Shown: positions 11,140 to 22,440, counted from the stretch's first letter. The stretch is DNA of 64,000 nt from Halichondria panicea (GCF_963675165.1 NC_087383.1:2944979-3008978), one strand, 5' to 3'. Program-made: numbers and translations. Notes: generated by a model not told the origin, from the letters alone.

Positions 11140-13382
11140 TGACAATTTAAATGCATAGAGAAAAGTAATGAAGTATTATATACTAATTATGTTAGACGCT
11201 ATAAAAACAAATGTTGTTAATTAATTACAACTTGTCAATAGCACAGCAATAACAAAGGCTTCTCCTTGGTAACAATAACAGACACACAGACAGCTTTACC
11301 GTATCCCTCGTGCGGCTACGCCTCGAGGCATAACAAGGGCTTCTCCTTGGTAATAATGATAAATGCTCACATGCACAGTAAATTGTCAATGAACACATGC
11401 AAGCAATTTGCTAGTGAAAATCCAATTTAACGCTCTGATGCCTTTTGTTCATATAATTATGAGGAAGATGAGCAAATTAACGTTCACTTTAGCCCTCCCA
11501 AACATCTTCTAAACATCTTCATGATTGCCAGGCCCTCGTATTGCAGCTGAAGGAGGTCCTGTGTGGGGAGAAGAGAGGGCAGTGAAACACTTCAACTGGT
11601 GTAAGACAAATGAATACATGTACTTACATACACCGTACAAGCACAACACTATATACCTGACACAAGGCAGTAAATTTCTTGAACACTTTACGTACCTACA
11701 CACACACCCTCACCTGGAGGACCAGCTCCACCTTCTCTATCTGCCTGATGTGATCTCAAACACAACATGTCCGAACCTGAACCTGGGCGAGTAAGAAATA
11801 ATGTTCACATAATTATAGCATAACGTTGCACATAAGATCAAGGCCGTAGCAAGCGGTCAGGCTGGTCAGGTTTTGGCCTAACCACTTTTAGCAGCTGGGT
11901 AGGTAATGGTCGTAAATATTGTAAGTGATAGTGCGCATGCTGTTTTGGTGAGGAAAAGTGATGACGTTAGATAAAAAATTCACCACTGTACAAAAGTTCC
12001 AATAGTAGAAATCAGCTGACCTTTAATTGTACTGACCACTTTAAAGTTGCTTGCTACGCCCCTGCATGAAGATTAGGGCATAAAAATAAGTTAATAGCCT
12101 CACACTGGAGGAATTGTTAAAGTCTAGATTAGTAGTAGAGTCTGAGCTTCAGTCAAACAGTGGACAAAGTACGTACCAGAGCAATTAATGGCACATGTGA
12201 TGATGATCATGTTGTTTAATAGAAGTATGCTAGTATAACGGCTACTCTCACTCAAGTATACGGAGACTCACAGAGTGGGTGGAGCATATCTCCATGAACG
12301 CTGATGTATGGATGATTGGCTTGGTCACGTCAGAGTACTTGTCGATACCCAGCCTTCTGTCCAGGGGGTCCACTGTCCATGCTCGCAAGAACTCTCTGTG
12401 GGGGGTACAATGAGTGTATGTATGTTCATACCCTCTGCATGGCAATGAAAATAGCTAATGTGCAATTTAGATCATACGATACTTTAGTAGAAGGTAGAAA
12501 CACACATGGCATCATCACATGACCATCATTCATACATACACACTTTCAACTATTTGACTACAAATTCAGTTTTGGTTATCACATTTCTTATACCTAAACT
12601 TCTTGAAGGTGTCCGAGTGTACGGGTACATTACTGACAGGGCAGCACTCTCAGCCTCAAACTGTGCAAAGGAACAGGAAAAACACGATAAAATCTTAAAC
12701 CAACAGACAATAATCATGGAAAGTTAATAATTTTCTGCTGATTTGGCATTTTTTACCAATAAACACTTATCTAGTCCAGTACTAATTTAATGTACATAGA
12801 TGCAGTGCATAATGTAGGCCATAATCTGTGCAGGTATACTGTACCACTTTTATCACCTGTTGTTTGTAGCACTCAAATATCTACCCCATTGGCACACTGC
12901 TCTGCTCCAACTCCTCACAGCGATCCAGTGCCTTCTTGAGCTCTTCCTTCATCACAAGTCTCTCTTGCACAGCAGACTGGGTAATAGATTGCATGGTGGT
13001 CATGTACACACACTGGTATACAGATACAACCATCACAACATCGTGGTAGTGGTACAGTAGTTATATAATTGCAGGTACATGTATTAATGAAAGCACCGCG
13101 GGTGCTGATGCCTCGGTGGAGGTGCAAAGCTACATAACATAAAGCTACACACATTATCATCATGAATATTTTTGCATTTTTGCTGCATGCAAACTCAAAT
13201 TGCATGGTGGTCGATCATGTACACACACACACACACAGGTAATACAACCACCATGTGGTAGTGGTACAGCTGTTTGCTCACTGCATTACCACAAAACAAC
13301 AAAATACCATACAATGTTGCTATGCAAACAACATGTGGTTCTAAGCAATGATGGCTTCTAGCACTTGTATGTTAAATGGGTA
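11140..13382 (-). pseudogene. IQGAP-like fragment cassette I1
   Basis: Minus-strand exon-like blocks, high to low. 12990-12880 is a coiled-coil exon (QSAVQERLVMKEELKKALDR). About 12662-12595 is a 67-nt exon (FEAESAALSV). About 12405-12270 (EFLRAWTVDPLDRRLGIDKY, then SDVTKPIIHTSA) resembles the part of the IQGAP GAP-related domain containing DEYSDLV and KPVIYIS. 11790-11716 ends QIEKVELVLQ. 11558 downward (DLLQLQYEGLAIMKM) is the conserved C-terminal end of IQGAP (RasGAP_C). An 11-bp duplication (AAACATCTTCT) shifts the frame in the last exon, and the 11790-11716 exon lacks a block that copy I3 retains. Full IQGAPs are over 1,500 residues, so these are remnants. The coiled-coil exon also occurs in the kinesin cassettes. 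The cassette resumes at 17345 after the transposon insertion and is the sister of I4. Confidence 0.7.
11839..12064. mobile_element. hAT-like MITE inside the IQGAP-like cassette
   Basis: The ends are inverted repeats: CAAGGCCGTAGCAAGC on the left and GCTTGCTACGCCCCTG on the right. The flanks CATAAGAT (11831-11838) and CATGAAGAT (12065-12073) look like an 8-bp target-site duplication with one indel. It is too short to code for protein. The same insertion is present in I2 (~30217-30455), I4 (~48625-48855) and I5 (~61930-62170), so it predates the duplications. Confidence 0.6.
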
Positions 13383-13388
13383 CTTTTT

Positions 13389-13660
13389 TATGGAACGCCA
13401 AATAGGTCAAAAATACATCCCACTTCAAGGGGGTGTCTCACACATCTATCGGTTGCTTTGCACACATCGATCTTTACCCACTTGTACACTTTTGACATCT
13501 ATTGACTACTTGACATTTATCGACTACCTGACATTTATCGACTAATTGACATCTATCGACTACTTGACATCTACTGCTACGTATACTTACATCTATCAGC
13601 TAGTTGACATCCATCAACTACTTGACATCTATCAGCTACTTGACATCTATCGACTACTTG
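13389..13660. repeat. Left terminal inverted repeat and subterminal tandem repeats
   Basis: Roughly the first 115 bp match the right end (17338 reading leftward) almost base for base. From about 13490 a 17-18-bp unit related to GACATCTATCGACTACTT is repeated about nine times with small changes. Dense subterminal repeats of this kind are usually transposase-binding sites. Confidence 0.85.
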
Positions 13661-13714
13661 AGGTTAGTATCCTTTTAGTGAAGTTAGTGTTACAATATTG
13701 ATTTAATGTTATAG

Positions 13715-15207
13715 GAGATCGAGGATGCCTTACTTAAACAGGCTTTGACAGAGAGCAAGCAACCTGATACTCAACATAAATCGTAAGCTTTAAATTTCAC
13801 TATAACACTTTTTATACCTGTACTGTGTGCAGTGTGATGGTCAGCTCTCTTTCTTGCTTGCATGCTGAAGCTTCTGTCTGAGTATCGGTTCAAGGAATAT
13901 CATCAGATCCCAATACGACGCACTCATGTGTTAGTAGATGCACTCAGAGCTGCAAGGCGGCCTGCATTTACAAGCATCAAGACATTGACGGTTAGAATAA
14001 GGATTAATGGTGTATAAACACTCTACATTATGTTCTAATTAAGGTTCACTTTGTAAGTGAGGAAGCAGAAGATGGTGGAGGCCCATCCAGGGAGTTTTGG
14101 TGCCTGTTGGGGAAAGAGATAGCTCAGTCCATGTTTGAGGGCCATGAGAACAGTAAGGTTGTGCGGCACGATTTATTGGCTGTGCAGGTATTTTGATGTA
14201 AAAGTGTGTATGCGTAGTCGCTGACATACACTTTTTTATACAGGGTGAGAAGTTTCTTCTCGTAGGAAAATTGATGACCATGGGAATCACTCAGGGTGGT
14301 AGTGGTTTCTCCTTTTTTGGAAGTAGTCTCTACGCATACTTGTGTGGTGTTAAAATCTGTGATATTGACATACCTGATGAAGAAGTACCAAATACTAACG
14401 TCCGGATCCTTATTCAGAAGGTATATAATATTATCTATAATAATTATGTGTATAATTCAACACTGTACCTGCAGATCAATGATGCTGCTGATGACAAAGA
14501 CCTAAAAGATTGTATCCTTGATGAATGTGACACCATTGTGAATGCCGGGTACAGCAAGCCACTTTTTACCTCGACGCAAGCAGACAAAATTGAGATAGTG
14601 AAGACACTAAAACTCTACTACACTCTTCTCGAGTCTTTAGCAGAGATTAACCAGCTCAAGGAGGGATTGCAAGTGAACGGTGTGGGAGAAGCAATTGTGA
14701 AGTACCCTGAACTAATGAGGCCTCTATTTGTGGTAAGTGTCGTGTGTAACTGGTAACCATAATTAGTTTTGTTGTAATTATTGCAGAGACCATGAAGGCC
14801 ATGTTCAAAATCACCCACTTTTCACCTAAGGGCTCAAATGATCTTGCTAAAGAAGAGGCTACTTACATGCTGTTTGTAGATTTTCTGTACGATTGCATGT
14901 GAATGTGTTGAAGGTATGAACTATAATTGCAGTGTGCCTGTTATCATTAGGCTAATACTGTAGGTGACTCGGAGGATTCTGTCAGTCTTAAGACCATTCT
15001 TTCTTTTACTACTGGTTCAGAGTCTGTTCCACCGATGGGATTTGATAACTCTTTGGGTCTGAGATTTAACGATACCAATGTGTTTCCCACGTCGTCCACT
15101 TGTGCGTTGGAGCTAACCCTGCCCTCCAAGTATTATAACAATCCAGAGGAGTTTAAAAAGAAAATGGTATATGGTATGAAAAACCATGGAGGATTTGGTT
15201 GCCTATA
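13715..15207 (+). CDS. HECT-domain E3 ubiquitin-ligase-like gene in the transposon
   Basis: Exons: 13715-13782, ~13833-13990 (open in HECT frame from ATG 13862), 14044-14187, 14244-14420, 14475-14732, 14787-~14915, 14951-15207. Introns are GT-AG and 50-75 bp. The first exon (EIEDALLKQALTESKQ) looks like a ubiquitin-interacting motif. The N-lobe has IPIRRTHVLVDALRAA and EEAEDGGGPSREFW. The C-lobe ends TTGSESVPPMGF, then STCALELTLP with the catalytic-type Cys codon at 15101-15103, then GGFGCL and a stop. HECT C-lobes accept ubiquitin on this Cys and pass it to substrates. At least two 1-nt frame lesions (13833-13862 and near 14787) mean this copy is probably defective or the exon model is wrong there. 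Its role in transposition is unknown; it could modify host repair or silencing proteins. Confidence 0.8.
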
Positions 15208-15383
15208 AGCACTGCAATAAAATGAACATATACTCTTTTTGTGTTTGACAAAACCTATTAACCCTGTATCACTTTCATACTTTATCATGATTCTTTCGAA
15301 CATATACTCTTTTTGTGTTCTATTCACCCTGTATCACTTTCATACTTATCATGATTCTTTCAATATCATTATGTTACATCATT

Positions 15384-16870
15384 CTAAATAGACAGACATC
15401 TAGCTACTAAGTCTTTGGTGCGACCAAACAACAATATGCCATAGTCATCACAAACAGCAAGTGGGTTCACCTCTTCTTTAAGCATACTAAACTGTGCATC
15501 AGACAGTGGGCAATTAGTGCTTGGGACTGCAACCCCATCTTGGGACTCGATACAAGGGAGGCCGTTCCAATCTATTCCATAATCTCCCTGTAATAATAGT
15601 TAGGAAATAATTAAACACAATGCTTATACTCTGACCCACCAGTTTCAAATACATTTTGTACATCGTACTACATGCACAGACTTCGTAAACTAATGAAGGT
15701 AAACACATCACTAATACTTACAATTGATGAATCATCCAATACTCCTTGTAATGCTGCTCCATCTGTTGTTAGTGAGGTCATTCCCTCTATCCAAAGCTGG
15801 TATGGCGTCCTATTGCCTTCAGTTCTCAATCTGTGATGGCTATAGCTCTCGCGGAAAACATTTAGTTGTTGTTGAATACGTGGAAGAAACACAAAGTGTA
15901 ATGCAAATATATCCACTTCATCTGTAGGATCTAATAAACTGTTGTCTTCGAGAGCATAGAACAACCGGTAAAACATACACAGACAACCAACAAATACGTC
16001 TCTCCACAATCTTTCGATCCGTTGGTTGTGGACACTTTTCCCTACAATACAGCTACCTCTACCAGGACCTCGTTCAGGATTTGAAAGCATGTATTCTGAG
16101 ACTTTAACGTTTTCGCCTCCTTTATCACACCGCACACGTGCAGGTAAACCATAACAAGAAACAGCGTGCAAAAAACACTGTAGTACAGTCTCAGATTTGT
16201 TGTTAGTAGACGCTTTTAAATAGATTGGTAATCGAGAAAAACCATCAATGCCTCCATGCACTACTATTCTCCAGCGTATTAATTTGTGGTGCCCATCTAT
16301 GTGCCACAAGCTATTAGGCATAGGTACACTATATCTCCTGCGGTGTAAGGCTCGTCTCAGACGTCTTTGTACTCCTGTTTCATCAATACGAGAAAGGCTC
16401 TCTCTTACTCGATATCGTTGTATTCTTATCCCTTTCCCTCTTAGATAACCATCATAAGTATTTTGTCCACTGTTTGGAAACTGGTGAACAAAATCAGCAG
16501 TAATAATATCCAAGTCAGATTCGGAGATGTCTGTGCGCTGTAATTTGTTTTCAAATCCAAACTGTATTATTCTTCGCTTGACAGTGCTCTCAGATACATG
16601 AAGCACGTGTGCAATATCTCTAACTCTAAAATCAAACGACAAAAGGTGCTCCAACTGAGTCTCAGACACGTTCACACAAGGTCTCCCTCTTCTGTGACTA
16701 TCTCTTAGGCAATTTACTTCAATATACTTATACACTTCTGTTACTGCATCAACAATGGCATCTCCACACCCAGCTGGAAACAAGTCAGAGGCATAAACAA
16801 CAACTTCGAGAATGTCTTCACACTGATGAAGTAGACTGTGCACATTGGAAGTTCCTTGTTCATCTTCCAC
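15384..16870 (-). CDS. Integrase-type (rve-like) DDE transposase
   Basis: Exon 16870-15722 (383 codons, no internal stop), GT-AG intron 15721-15588, and exon 15587-15384 ending in TAG, together about 450 residues. Residues 80-105 ([19 protein letters not shown]) form a helix-turn-helix. The catalytic core has [13 protein letters not shown] (D192), [11 protein letters not shown] (D249) and [13 protein letters not shown] (E286), giving a DD36E spacing as in retroviral/IS3-type integrases. [17 protein letters not shown] is characteristic of a family of animal integrase-core proteins. The last exon ([27 protein letters not shown]) is its usual C-terminus. The reading opens without ATG. A likely N-terminus ([19 protein letters not shown], from ~16944) is in another frame, so a 1-nt lesion or a missed short intron lies near 16885. 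Confidence 0.85.
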
Positions 16871-17094
16871 TTGAATAGTCCTTATACCATCTCCAATATT
16901 GTTAGAAACTCGATCATTTCATCAGAGCTAACATGAAGAGCCATGACTAGACTAGATTACTACTACACGTACACTGCACTGTACTACTTCTCACAGGTAC
17001 GTAGGTACATGTACTCTGACCTAACATTGGACCATGCCCTGTGGGGTGGGGCTACAATGGGTGGGGCCACGCCAACTAGATCATGTACATGGAT

Positions 17095-17338
17095 AGTGTC
17101 AAGTATAGTTGGGCGGATTCCAACTAGTGTCAAGTAGTATCATATCGGATAGATGTCAAGTAGTTGATAGATGTAAGTATACGTAGCAGTAGATGTCAAG
17201 TAGTCGATAGATGTCAAGTAGTCGATAGATGTCAAAAGTGTACAAGTGGGTAAAGATCGATGTGTGCAAAGCAACCGATAGATGTGTGAGACACCCCTAT
17301 GAAGTGGGATGTATTTTTGACCTATTTGGCGTTCCATA
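17095..17338. repeat. Right terminal inverted repeat and subterminal repeats
   Basis: Inverted copy of the left end. From 17338 leftward the match to 13389 rightward is nearly perfect for over 110 bp, then continues as about four GACATCTATCGACTACTT-type units before diverging near 17140. Confidence 0.85.
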
Positions 17339-17344
17339 CTTTTT

Positions 17345-17640
17345 GAGGGTTACAAAAATGGCTAATCTGCGAGACCCTCAAAATTACCCGCTATAAGGTG
17401 GCATCAATATTATAGTAAATGCTCTCACGATCTACTCTTAGTGGTATATATGGAAACTCACATACATGCAAATTATGGTGAGGATCAGAAATGGAGAATG
17501 GGCGGGGACTAGCTTGCATATACCAGCAGATATGATATACATGTAGCTACTAACCGTCCACTGAATGTATGGAAAGCAGTGTGAAGGCTGAAGAAACTGT
17601 TAGTACAAAGTACTGCAAAGGACATTAAACACTGACAGAT
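17345..17640. other. Continuation of cassette I1 after the transposon
   Basis: GAGGGTTACAAAAATGG and the following ~290 bp match 50190-50475 next to I4 closely. In I4 the sequence then enters the 28-bp minisatellite. Here it runs into unrelated DNA (ACACTGACAGATCAC), and the minisatellite is found 2 kb further on. Confidence 0.7.
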
Positions 17641-17916
17641 CACAAAAGATAGTTTAAGCCTGCTGCTTATACAAATGTATGAGAAATGTGAAATATGTTC
17701 GGAATTGTTGGTCAAACCGATATACCACAGTGAGCGAGTCAGCCATCTGCAGGTTCCTTAGCGTAACAATTTTTCGTTCAGCATGCAAGTCTCAGCACAA
17801 GGTGTTGATAGACCATTCTCCATATCAAATCCTCCCCGGTTCTATTGGTTTCAATAGTCTAGTTCTAGGGTATAATCAGTATTTTGGTTGGCTTCTGTTA
17901 TGATTGTCAGTATTAA

Positions 17917-18172
17917 CAGGAGCCCATAAATAAGAGAAGGAGCGGCTGACTACGGGGATCACGTTTCGTAAGGGGTTATGACCGCATTTCCATATATGCA
18001 GAGTCACTCAAGTGGTTGAATCCCTACACATGTTATACACAATACAGGGCTGTGGTTTGCAAGCACTTAGTCACTTCCAAACAAGGAAGTGCGGTTTCAC
18101 CTGCAATTACGAGACGTGATCCCCGAGTATACGTTGAAGTTGGCCGCTCCTTCTCTTATTTATGGGCTCCTG
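17917..18172. mobile_element. Foldback MITE with CAGGAGCCC ends
   Basis: The inverted ends begin CAGGAGCCCATAAATAAG, with arms of about 35 bp, and a second matching pair lies inside (GGGGATCACG near 17949, CGTGATCCCC near 18113). GTATTAA flanks both sides (17910-17916 and 18173-18179) as a 7-bp target-site duplication. The size and the CAGG end are typical of hAT-derived MITEs. Confidence 0.75.
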
Positions 18173-18181
18173 GTATTAACA

Positions 18182-18945
18182 AGGCAACGAAAGCAATCTG
18201 AATCATAACTTGGAATTGCCTGTAAAATGTAAACCCCTTATAATAAAGAAATTTGATGGGTGTTTTAATTGGGCGATTTACTGAAAAATTCCCAAATTAA
18301 AATGTTCTGGTGGACACAACGTCACTGTATATAGTATTGCATTGCATTCGCCAAATAATCACCAAATTTTCCAGCTGTACAGTACGTCAACTCTCCTCAT
18401 ACTTCATCTAACTGAAAATTGATTGCGATGGTATGTAGCTCAGCTAACTTGTTGCTTGATTCAGATTCATTGTGGCAAAATGATATGAGCTAAAACTTGT
18501 ATGTATAGGGAGTTGACTGTATTTACTATCTTTTACTATCTATGCATTTTATCCGGGTCTAACTACCACTGCATATGTAGTGAATCAAATCTGAAAGGAA
18601 CTTGTGTTGCTCAAAATTGGATTTTCCCAGAAGCAGCTTGTTGACCTCGAGCATCAAGCATAAATGAGTAGGAGGAATGATAATGCTGTGCAAGTAGAGT
18701 ACATACTCTTTAAGTTGTGTGAAAGTCTGCAGTATAGATAGTCTGTAAGATGCATCGATTTTGTGATGTATGGGTGGTGCATGTGGGTGGATTAAAATAA
18801 CACACAGACAGAGGTAATCACTACATTGTGGTTGCAGTGCTCTTGCAAAGGAAAACCACTGTACTAGCAACAACTTCATTAGGAAGAGTATGCAACTCCA
18901 CATACTTAAAACCGTAGTAGGCCGCCTGTTCAACCTTCGTCACAT
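18182..18945. other. Non-coding stretch
   Basis: AT-rich and without recognised genes. Open frames here are short and show no motif. Confidence 0.4.
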
Positions 18946-18950
18946 GCTGT

Positions 18951-19066
18951 CAGGGTTTCATAGGATAAAAACTTGGGGGGGGGGGGGAAGGTGTACGTGC
19001 ACCGAAAAATGTTGACCACACCTCTTATTACTTATTACATCACTATACATAAAGGTATAAACCCTG
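18951..19066. mobile_element. CAGGGTTT MITE, copy 1
   Basis: Starts CAGGGTTTCATAGGATAA and ends ATAAACCCTG. It is flanked by GCTGT on both sides (18946-18950 and 19067-19071), a perfect 5-bp duplication, and has a long G run after the left end. It is the same family as 44275-44426 and 62941-63187. Confidence 0.8.
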
Positions 19067-19330
19067 GCTGTCGTGAAATCTTAAATTAGGATGTTTGCAA
19101 TGAATTATCAAGTACCTTTACAAGGGGCTAGCACATTGTATCTCAAGTGGCTGTGGTTACAATCAGGGTTTCATGAAGATGGGTGGGAGCCCTCGGATTT
19201 CCCAAAATTCCCCCCTGGAAACATGAAAAATTAAAGATGTACCAAATTGTACAGTGAGATCTAGTACATGTAGCTATAATGATTATTCTACATGTATCAG
19301 TCAGATCAGTTGAGAAAAAGCCTCTTACGT

Positions 19331-19515
19331 CCGTATAGTGGGTGTATTTCGAGGGTATAAATTTTCGTGGAAATGCCTTTAGAAAGGTTTTCGCGAATTT
19401 AATTTTCGTGGTATAGCGCCCTTTTTGCAGCATGCATGCAATATTAAATTCGCGGTTCATGCCTAATCCGCGAAAACACGAACATTTATACCCTCGAAAT
19501 ATACTCGCTATACGG
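19331..19515. mobile_element. CCGTATAG-end MITE
   Basis: The left end CCGTATAGTGGGTGTATTTC is inverted at the right end (GAAATATACTCGCTATACGG), with further palindromic matches inward (TTTCGAGGGTATAAA). A TA follows the right end. It is related to the element at 57246-57443. Confidence 0.6.
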
Positions 19516-19635
19516 TACATCATATCCATTTTGATCTAGCACATGGTACAGTTCAAAAGTTCAGACAGGAGATGTACATACACAAAATGGATGTGTACAA
19601 TTATTATATGATACCCTTTCAAATTTAAACCTTAC

Positions 19636-20252
19636 AACATAAGCAGTGCATGTACATAGTGGGACCATAGGCAGTGCATGTACATAGTGGGACCATAGGC
19701 AGTGCGTGTACATAGTGGGGCCATAGGCAGTGCGTGTACATAGTGGGGCCATAGGCAGTGCGTGTACATAGTGGGGCCATAAGCAGTGCATGTACATAGT
19801 GGGACCATAAGCAGTGCATGTACATAGTGGGACCATAGGCAGTGCACGTACATAGTGGGACCATAGGCAGTGCGTGTACATAGTGGGGCCATAGGCAGTG
19901 CGTGTACATAGTGGGGCCATAGGCAGTGCATGTACATAGTGGGGCCATAGGCAGTGCGTGTACATAGTGGGGCCATAGGCAGTGCGTGTACATAGTGGGG
20001 CCATAGGCAGTGCGTGTACATAGTGGGGCCATAGGCAGTGCGTGTACATAATGGGGCCATAGGCAGTGCGTGTACATAGTGGGACCATAGGCAGTGCGTG
20101 TACATAGTGGGGCCATAGGCAGTGCGTGTACATAGTGGGGCCATAGGCAGTGCGTGTACATAGTGGGCAGTGCGTGTACATAGTGGGGCCATAGGCAGTG
20201 CGTGTACATAGTGGGACCATAGGCAGTGCATGTACATAGTGGGACCATATAG
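19636..20252. repeat. 28-bp minisatellite, about 21 copies
   Basis: Repeats of a 28-bp unit (CAGTGCATGTACATAGTGGG, then ACCATAGG, with A/G changes). One unit is truncated near 20165. The minus strand has no stop in any frame, so spurious open frames of 200-242 codons appear in all three. Because 28 is not a multiple of 3, the frames rotate through one 28-residue period. It is the same satellite as 50475-52790. Confidence 0.95.
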
Positions 20253-20328
20253 GATATCCCCCTTCCCCCCTGTATGACACCCTGCTCACCCTTTAGAAGA
20301 CTGCCCCCCCCCATACACACACACTCAC

Positions 20329-21145
20329 CCCTCTAGAAGAATGTCCAACCATAGCCTTAGGAGCTGTCTCCCTCCTCTTAGCAATCACTCCATCGATGTG
20401 CGTCATCTTGAGTACCTCATTTCGACTAATCTTGGACGCTAGATGCAGCACACCCGCCACTGTAGCATGTAGCACCACTCTGTGATGTGCTTCAAGGCCT
20501 TTCTCCTTCACAGCAAGCTCTTGCAGCTGGTGTAGGAAAGACCAGTATATCTGAGAGCCCTTGATAAAAGAATTCCAGTGTCAGGAGAAATACGAGTTGG
20601 TAGAAAGCGAGTGTGTTAGCAGGGCTAGTGCAGAGAGCTTTGGCCAGTTCCAGGAGATTGGTGAAGAGGAGTTGACTGTTTTAGAGAGGAATTCTTTCGA
20701 AACCACACCCAGTGAGAGCCCGACAGCCTCCAGACTCACCCAATCACTGCACAAGGGGAGGGAGGAGTTAACGGTGCAGTACTCTATAAATACGTGTACA
20801 TGTAGCTGTAAGCACTGTACACCATAATTATACACAACCACACTATCATTGATTGTGTACACGGTGAAAATTAAGACAAAGCTCAAAATATGCACACACA
20901 TGTACTTACATGTATAACTGACAAGTATGCCTCAAATGCACACTGAACATAGCAAGGTACACACACACATGCACCACGTACGTGTCGAGAGGAATCTTGT
21001 CTTTGTTGGCATGGTGATCTACGAGACAATGCCAGAGTAGGGCGATATCCAGCTGTTGCCCTGGGAACGCCGTCTCTAGCACTGATGCGTGACAGGTGTC
21101 AGCCACCACCCTCAAACACTTGACCAGGGAGGTAGTCAACATGGG
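20329..21145 (-). pseudogene. Partial EFR3 copy (3' exons)
   Basis: Two minus-strand blocks match the 3' exons of the EFR3-like gene at 53.9-59.4 kb: 21145-20982 (CHASVLETAFPGQ joined to LDIALLWHCLVDHH) and 20746-20329 (AVGLSLGVVSKEFLSKT, SPISWNWPKLSALALLTH, HHRVVLHATVAGVLHLASK). The first block has lost 54 bp in frame relative to the 54.5-kb copy. The second has a 1-nt deletion after ALLTH, so it cannot encode the full segment. The 5' exons are absent; beyond 21290 the sequence switches to kinesin fragment K0. Confidence 0.8.
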
Positions 21146-21429
21146 CTGCATAATAAAGGGGAAGTATATGGAAGCTTAAACACTAGTAATGCAGTGAAAC
21201 CGTGCAGTCTATTGTGGTCACGCAGGTCATCCTCTATAATACAGCCACTATTAGTCTACTCAAAGACTACAATAATTAACAATAATTAAGTTTTACAAAG
21301 GCGCCAGAATCACACTAAGTACTTTTACATAGAACACGTACATGTACAAACAGTGTTTATGACAGGAAACTAAACACATGCATGTACACAAATAGCTACA
21401 TAAAGCAACAGCTAAACATTCCCTCTCAC

Positions 21430-21838
21430 CTCCTGATCATGCAGGAACTTCATAAACCTGGTGTACTTAGGACTCGTCACATGATCTTAGAGCAAAAAAT
21501 ACGGACGTGGTCGAGGATTTGAGTGGGGCTAAAGTGAGAAAGGAGGTTGTGGGGGGAGGGGCCTCAGACCAGGGCTGGTGGGACGCAGTGTCATGTGAGA
21601 GAAGACTCGGACACATGGTCCTCCGTCTGGACAGCTGCTGTGAGGAGAATGAGAACTGTAAAGCACTGGATTTGAAACGTACTCTTTTGTACCACATAAC
21701 TAATTGACCTCACAAACACACCACTTGGTGTGCAACCATTAATTGTACTCTTAAAGTGAGTGAGCTCACCTTTGGTAGCGCTGACTTATCACAGCTGTTT
21801 GTCCAATTCTCCAGAATTCTGAGCTTCCCCTAGAGGTA
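21430..21838 (-). pseudogene. Kinesin-like fragment K0
   Basis: Two blocks. One, at ~21838-21770, matches the exon read as LEGKLRVLENWTNSCDKSAL elsewhere but is truncated at its 5' side. The other, at ~21667-21430, matches the RRRTMCPSLLS exon and lacks its acceptor. It lies directly upstream (minus sense) of the partial EFR3 copy, an artificial junction made by rearrangement. Confidence 0.65.
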
Positions 21839-22246
21839 CGTGACAGAATATCTAAAAGGACATATTGCAGTGCTTACAATTATAGCTATTCGAGGGTGCT
21901 CTGTCAAAGTCAGCCATAAAGTTATTGTTAATTTAATACATGTACATGTACCCGGGTATATAGGGAGCGAGTGCAGACAACTACACGTGTACATATATTA
22001 TCGAGGGTGCAAAGAACCCGGTATCTGGCACTCTTATATGCACATGATCAGTCTACTTGCTATTAGCGGCCTCTCAAAATTGCATGGCTTAGAAACTTGC
22101 AGCAATATACTGAAACCATTTTAAAGGAGCATATTAATGCGTACTGCTATAGGTGGGCCTTTTGGGTGGGCACTTTGTATGGGTTACTTCTTGGAGAAAG
22201 GTCACAATCATGGTACATGCATGTGTACACCTATAATTATGTTGTA

Positions 22247-22440
22247 AATACTAGTATGCTTGTAATGTAAGCCCACAGGCATACATTTTAGGCACGTATA
22301 TTTATAAGTGTGAAACTTTATGTATTTCTTATGTACACCTATACTATAGCGTGATGGCGTTGTTAATTGGACATGTTGTTAATACTAGTATGCTTGTAAT
22401 GTAAGACCACAGGCATAAATTTTAGGCACGTATTATCGGT
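22247..22440. repeat. Direct duplication, period ~134 bp
   Basis: AATACTAGTATGCTTGTAAT and the following ~45 bp occur at about 22247 and again at about 22380, with small changes. No coding content. Confidence 0.6.

Larger units (their letters stand above)
13389..17338. mobile_element. 3,950-bp DNA transposon with HECT gene and DDE transposase gene
   Basis: The element starts TATGGAACGCC (13389-13399) and ends GGCGTTCCATA (17328-17338). It is flanked by CTTTTT on both sides (13383-13388 and 17339-17344), a 6-bp target-site duplication. The unoccupied site GGGTACTTTTTGAGGG is present in the sister cassette at about 50185-50200, which fixes both ends. The inverted repeats are over 100 bp and are extended inward by tandem 17-18-bp repeats. 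It holds two convergent genes: HECT-like (plus strand, 13715-15207) and integrase-type DDE (minus strand, 16870-15384). A 6-bp duplication, TATGG ends and an IS3/retroviral-integrase-like DDE domain recall the IS3EU superfamily as I remember it. That assignment needs checking. Confidence 0.9.

Noticed and set aside
13439-13660. CRISPR-like spaced repeats
   Set aside because: The short units are direct tandem repeats inside a transposon terminus, with no distinct spacers, in a eukaryotic genome.
19561-20320. Three overlapping minus-strand frames of 201-242 codons
   Set aside because: They are produced by the stop-free 28-bp satellite unit, which is open in all frames; there is no start context or domain.
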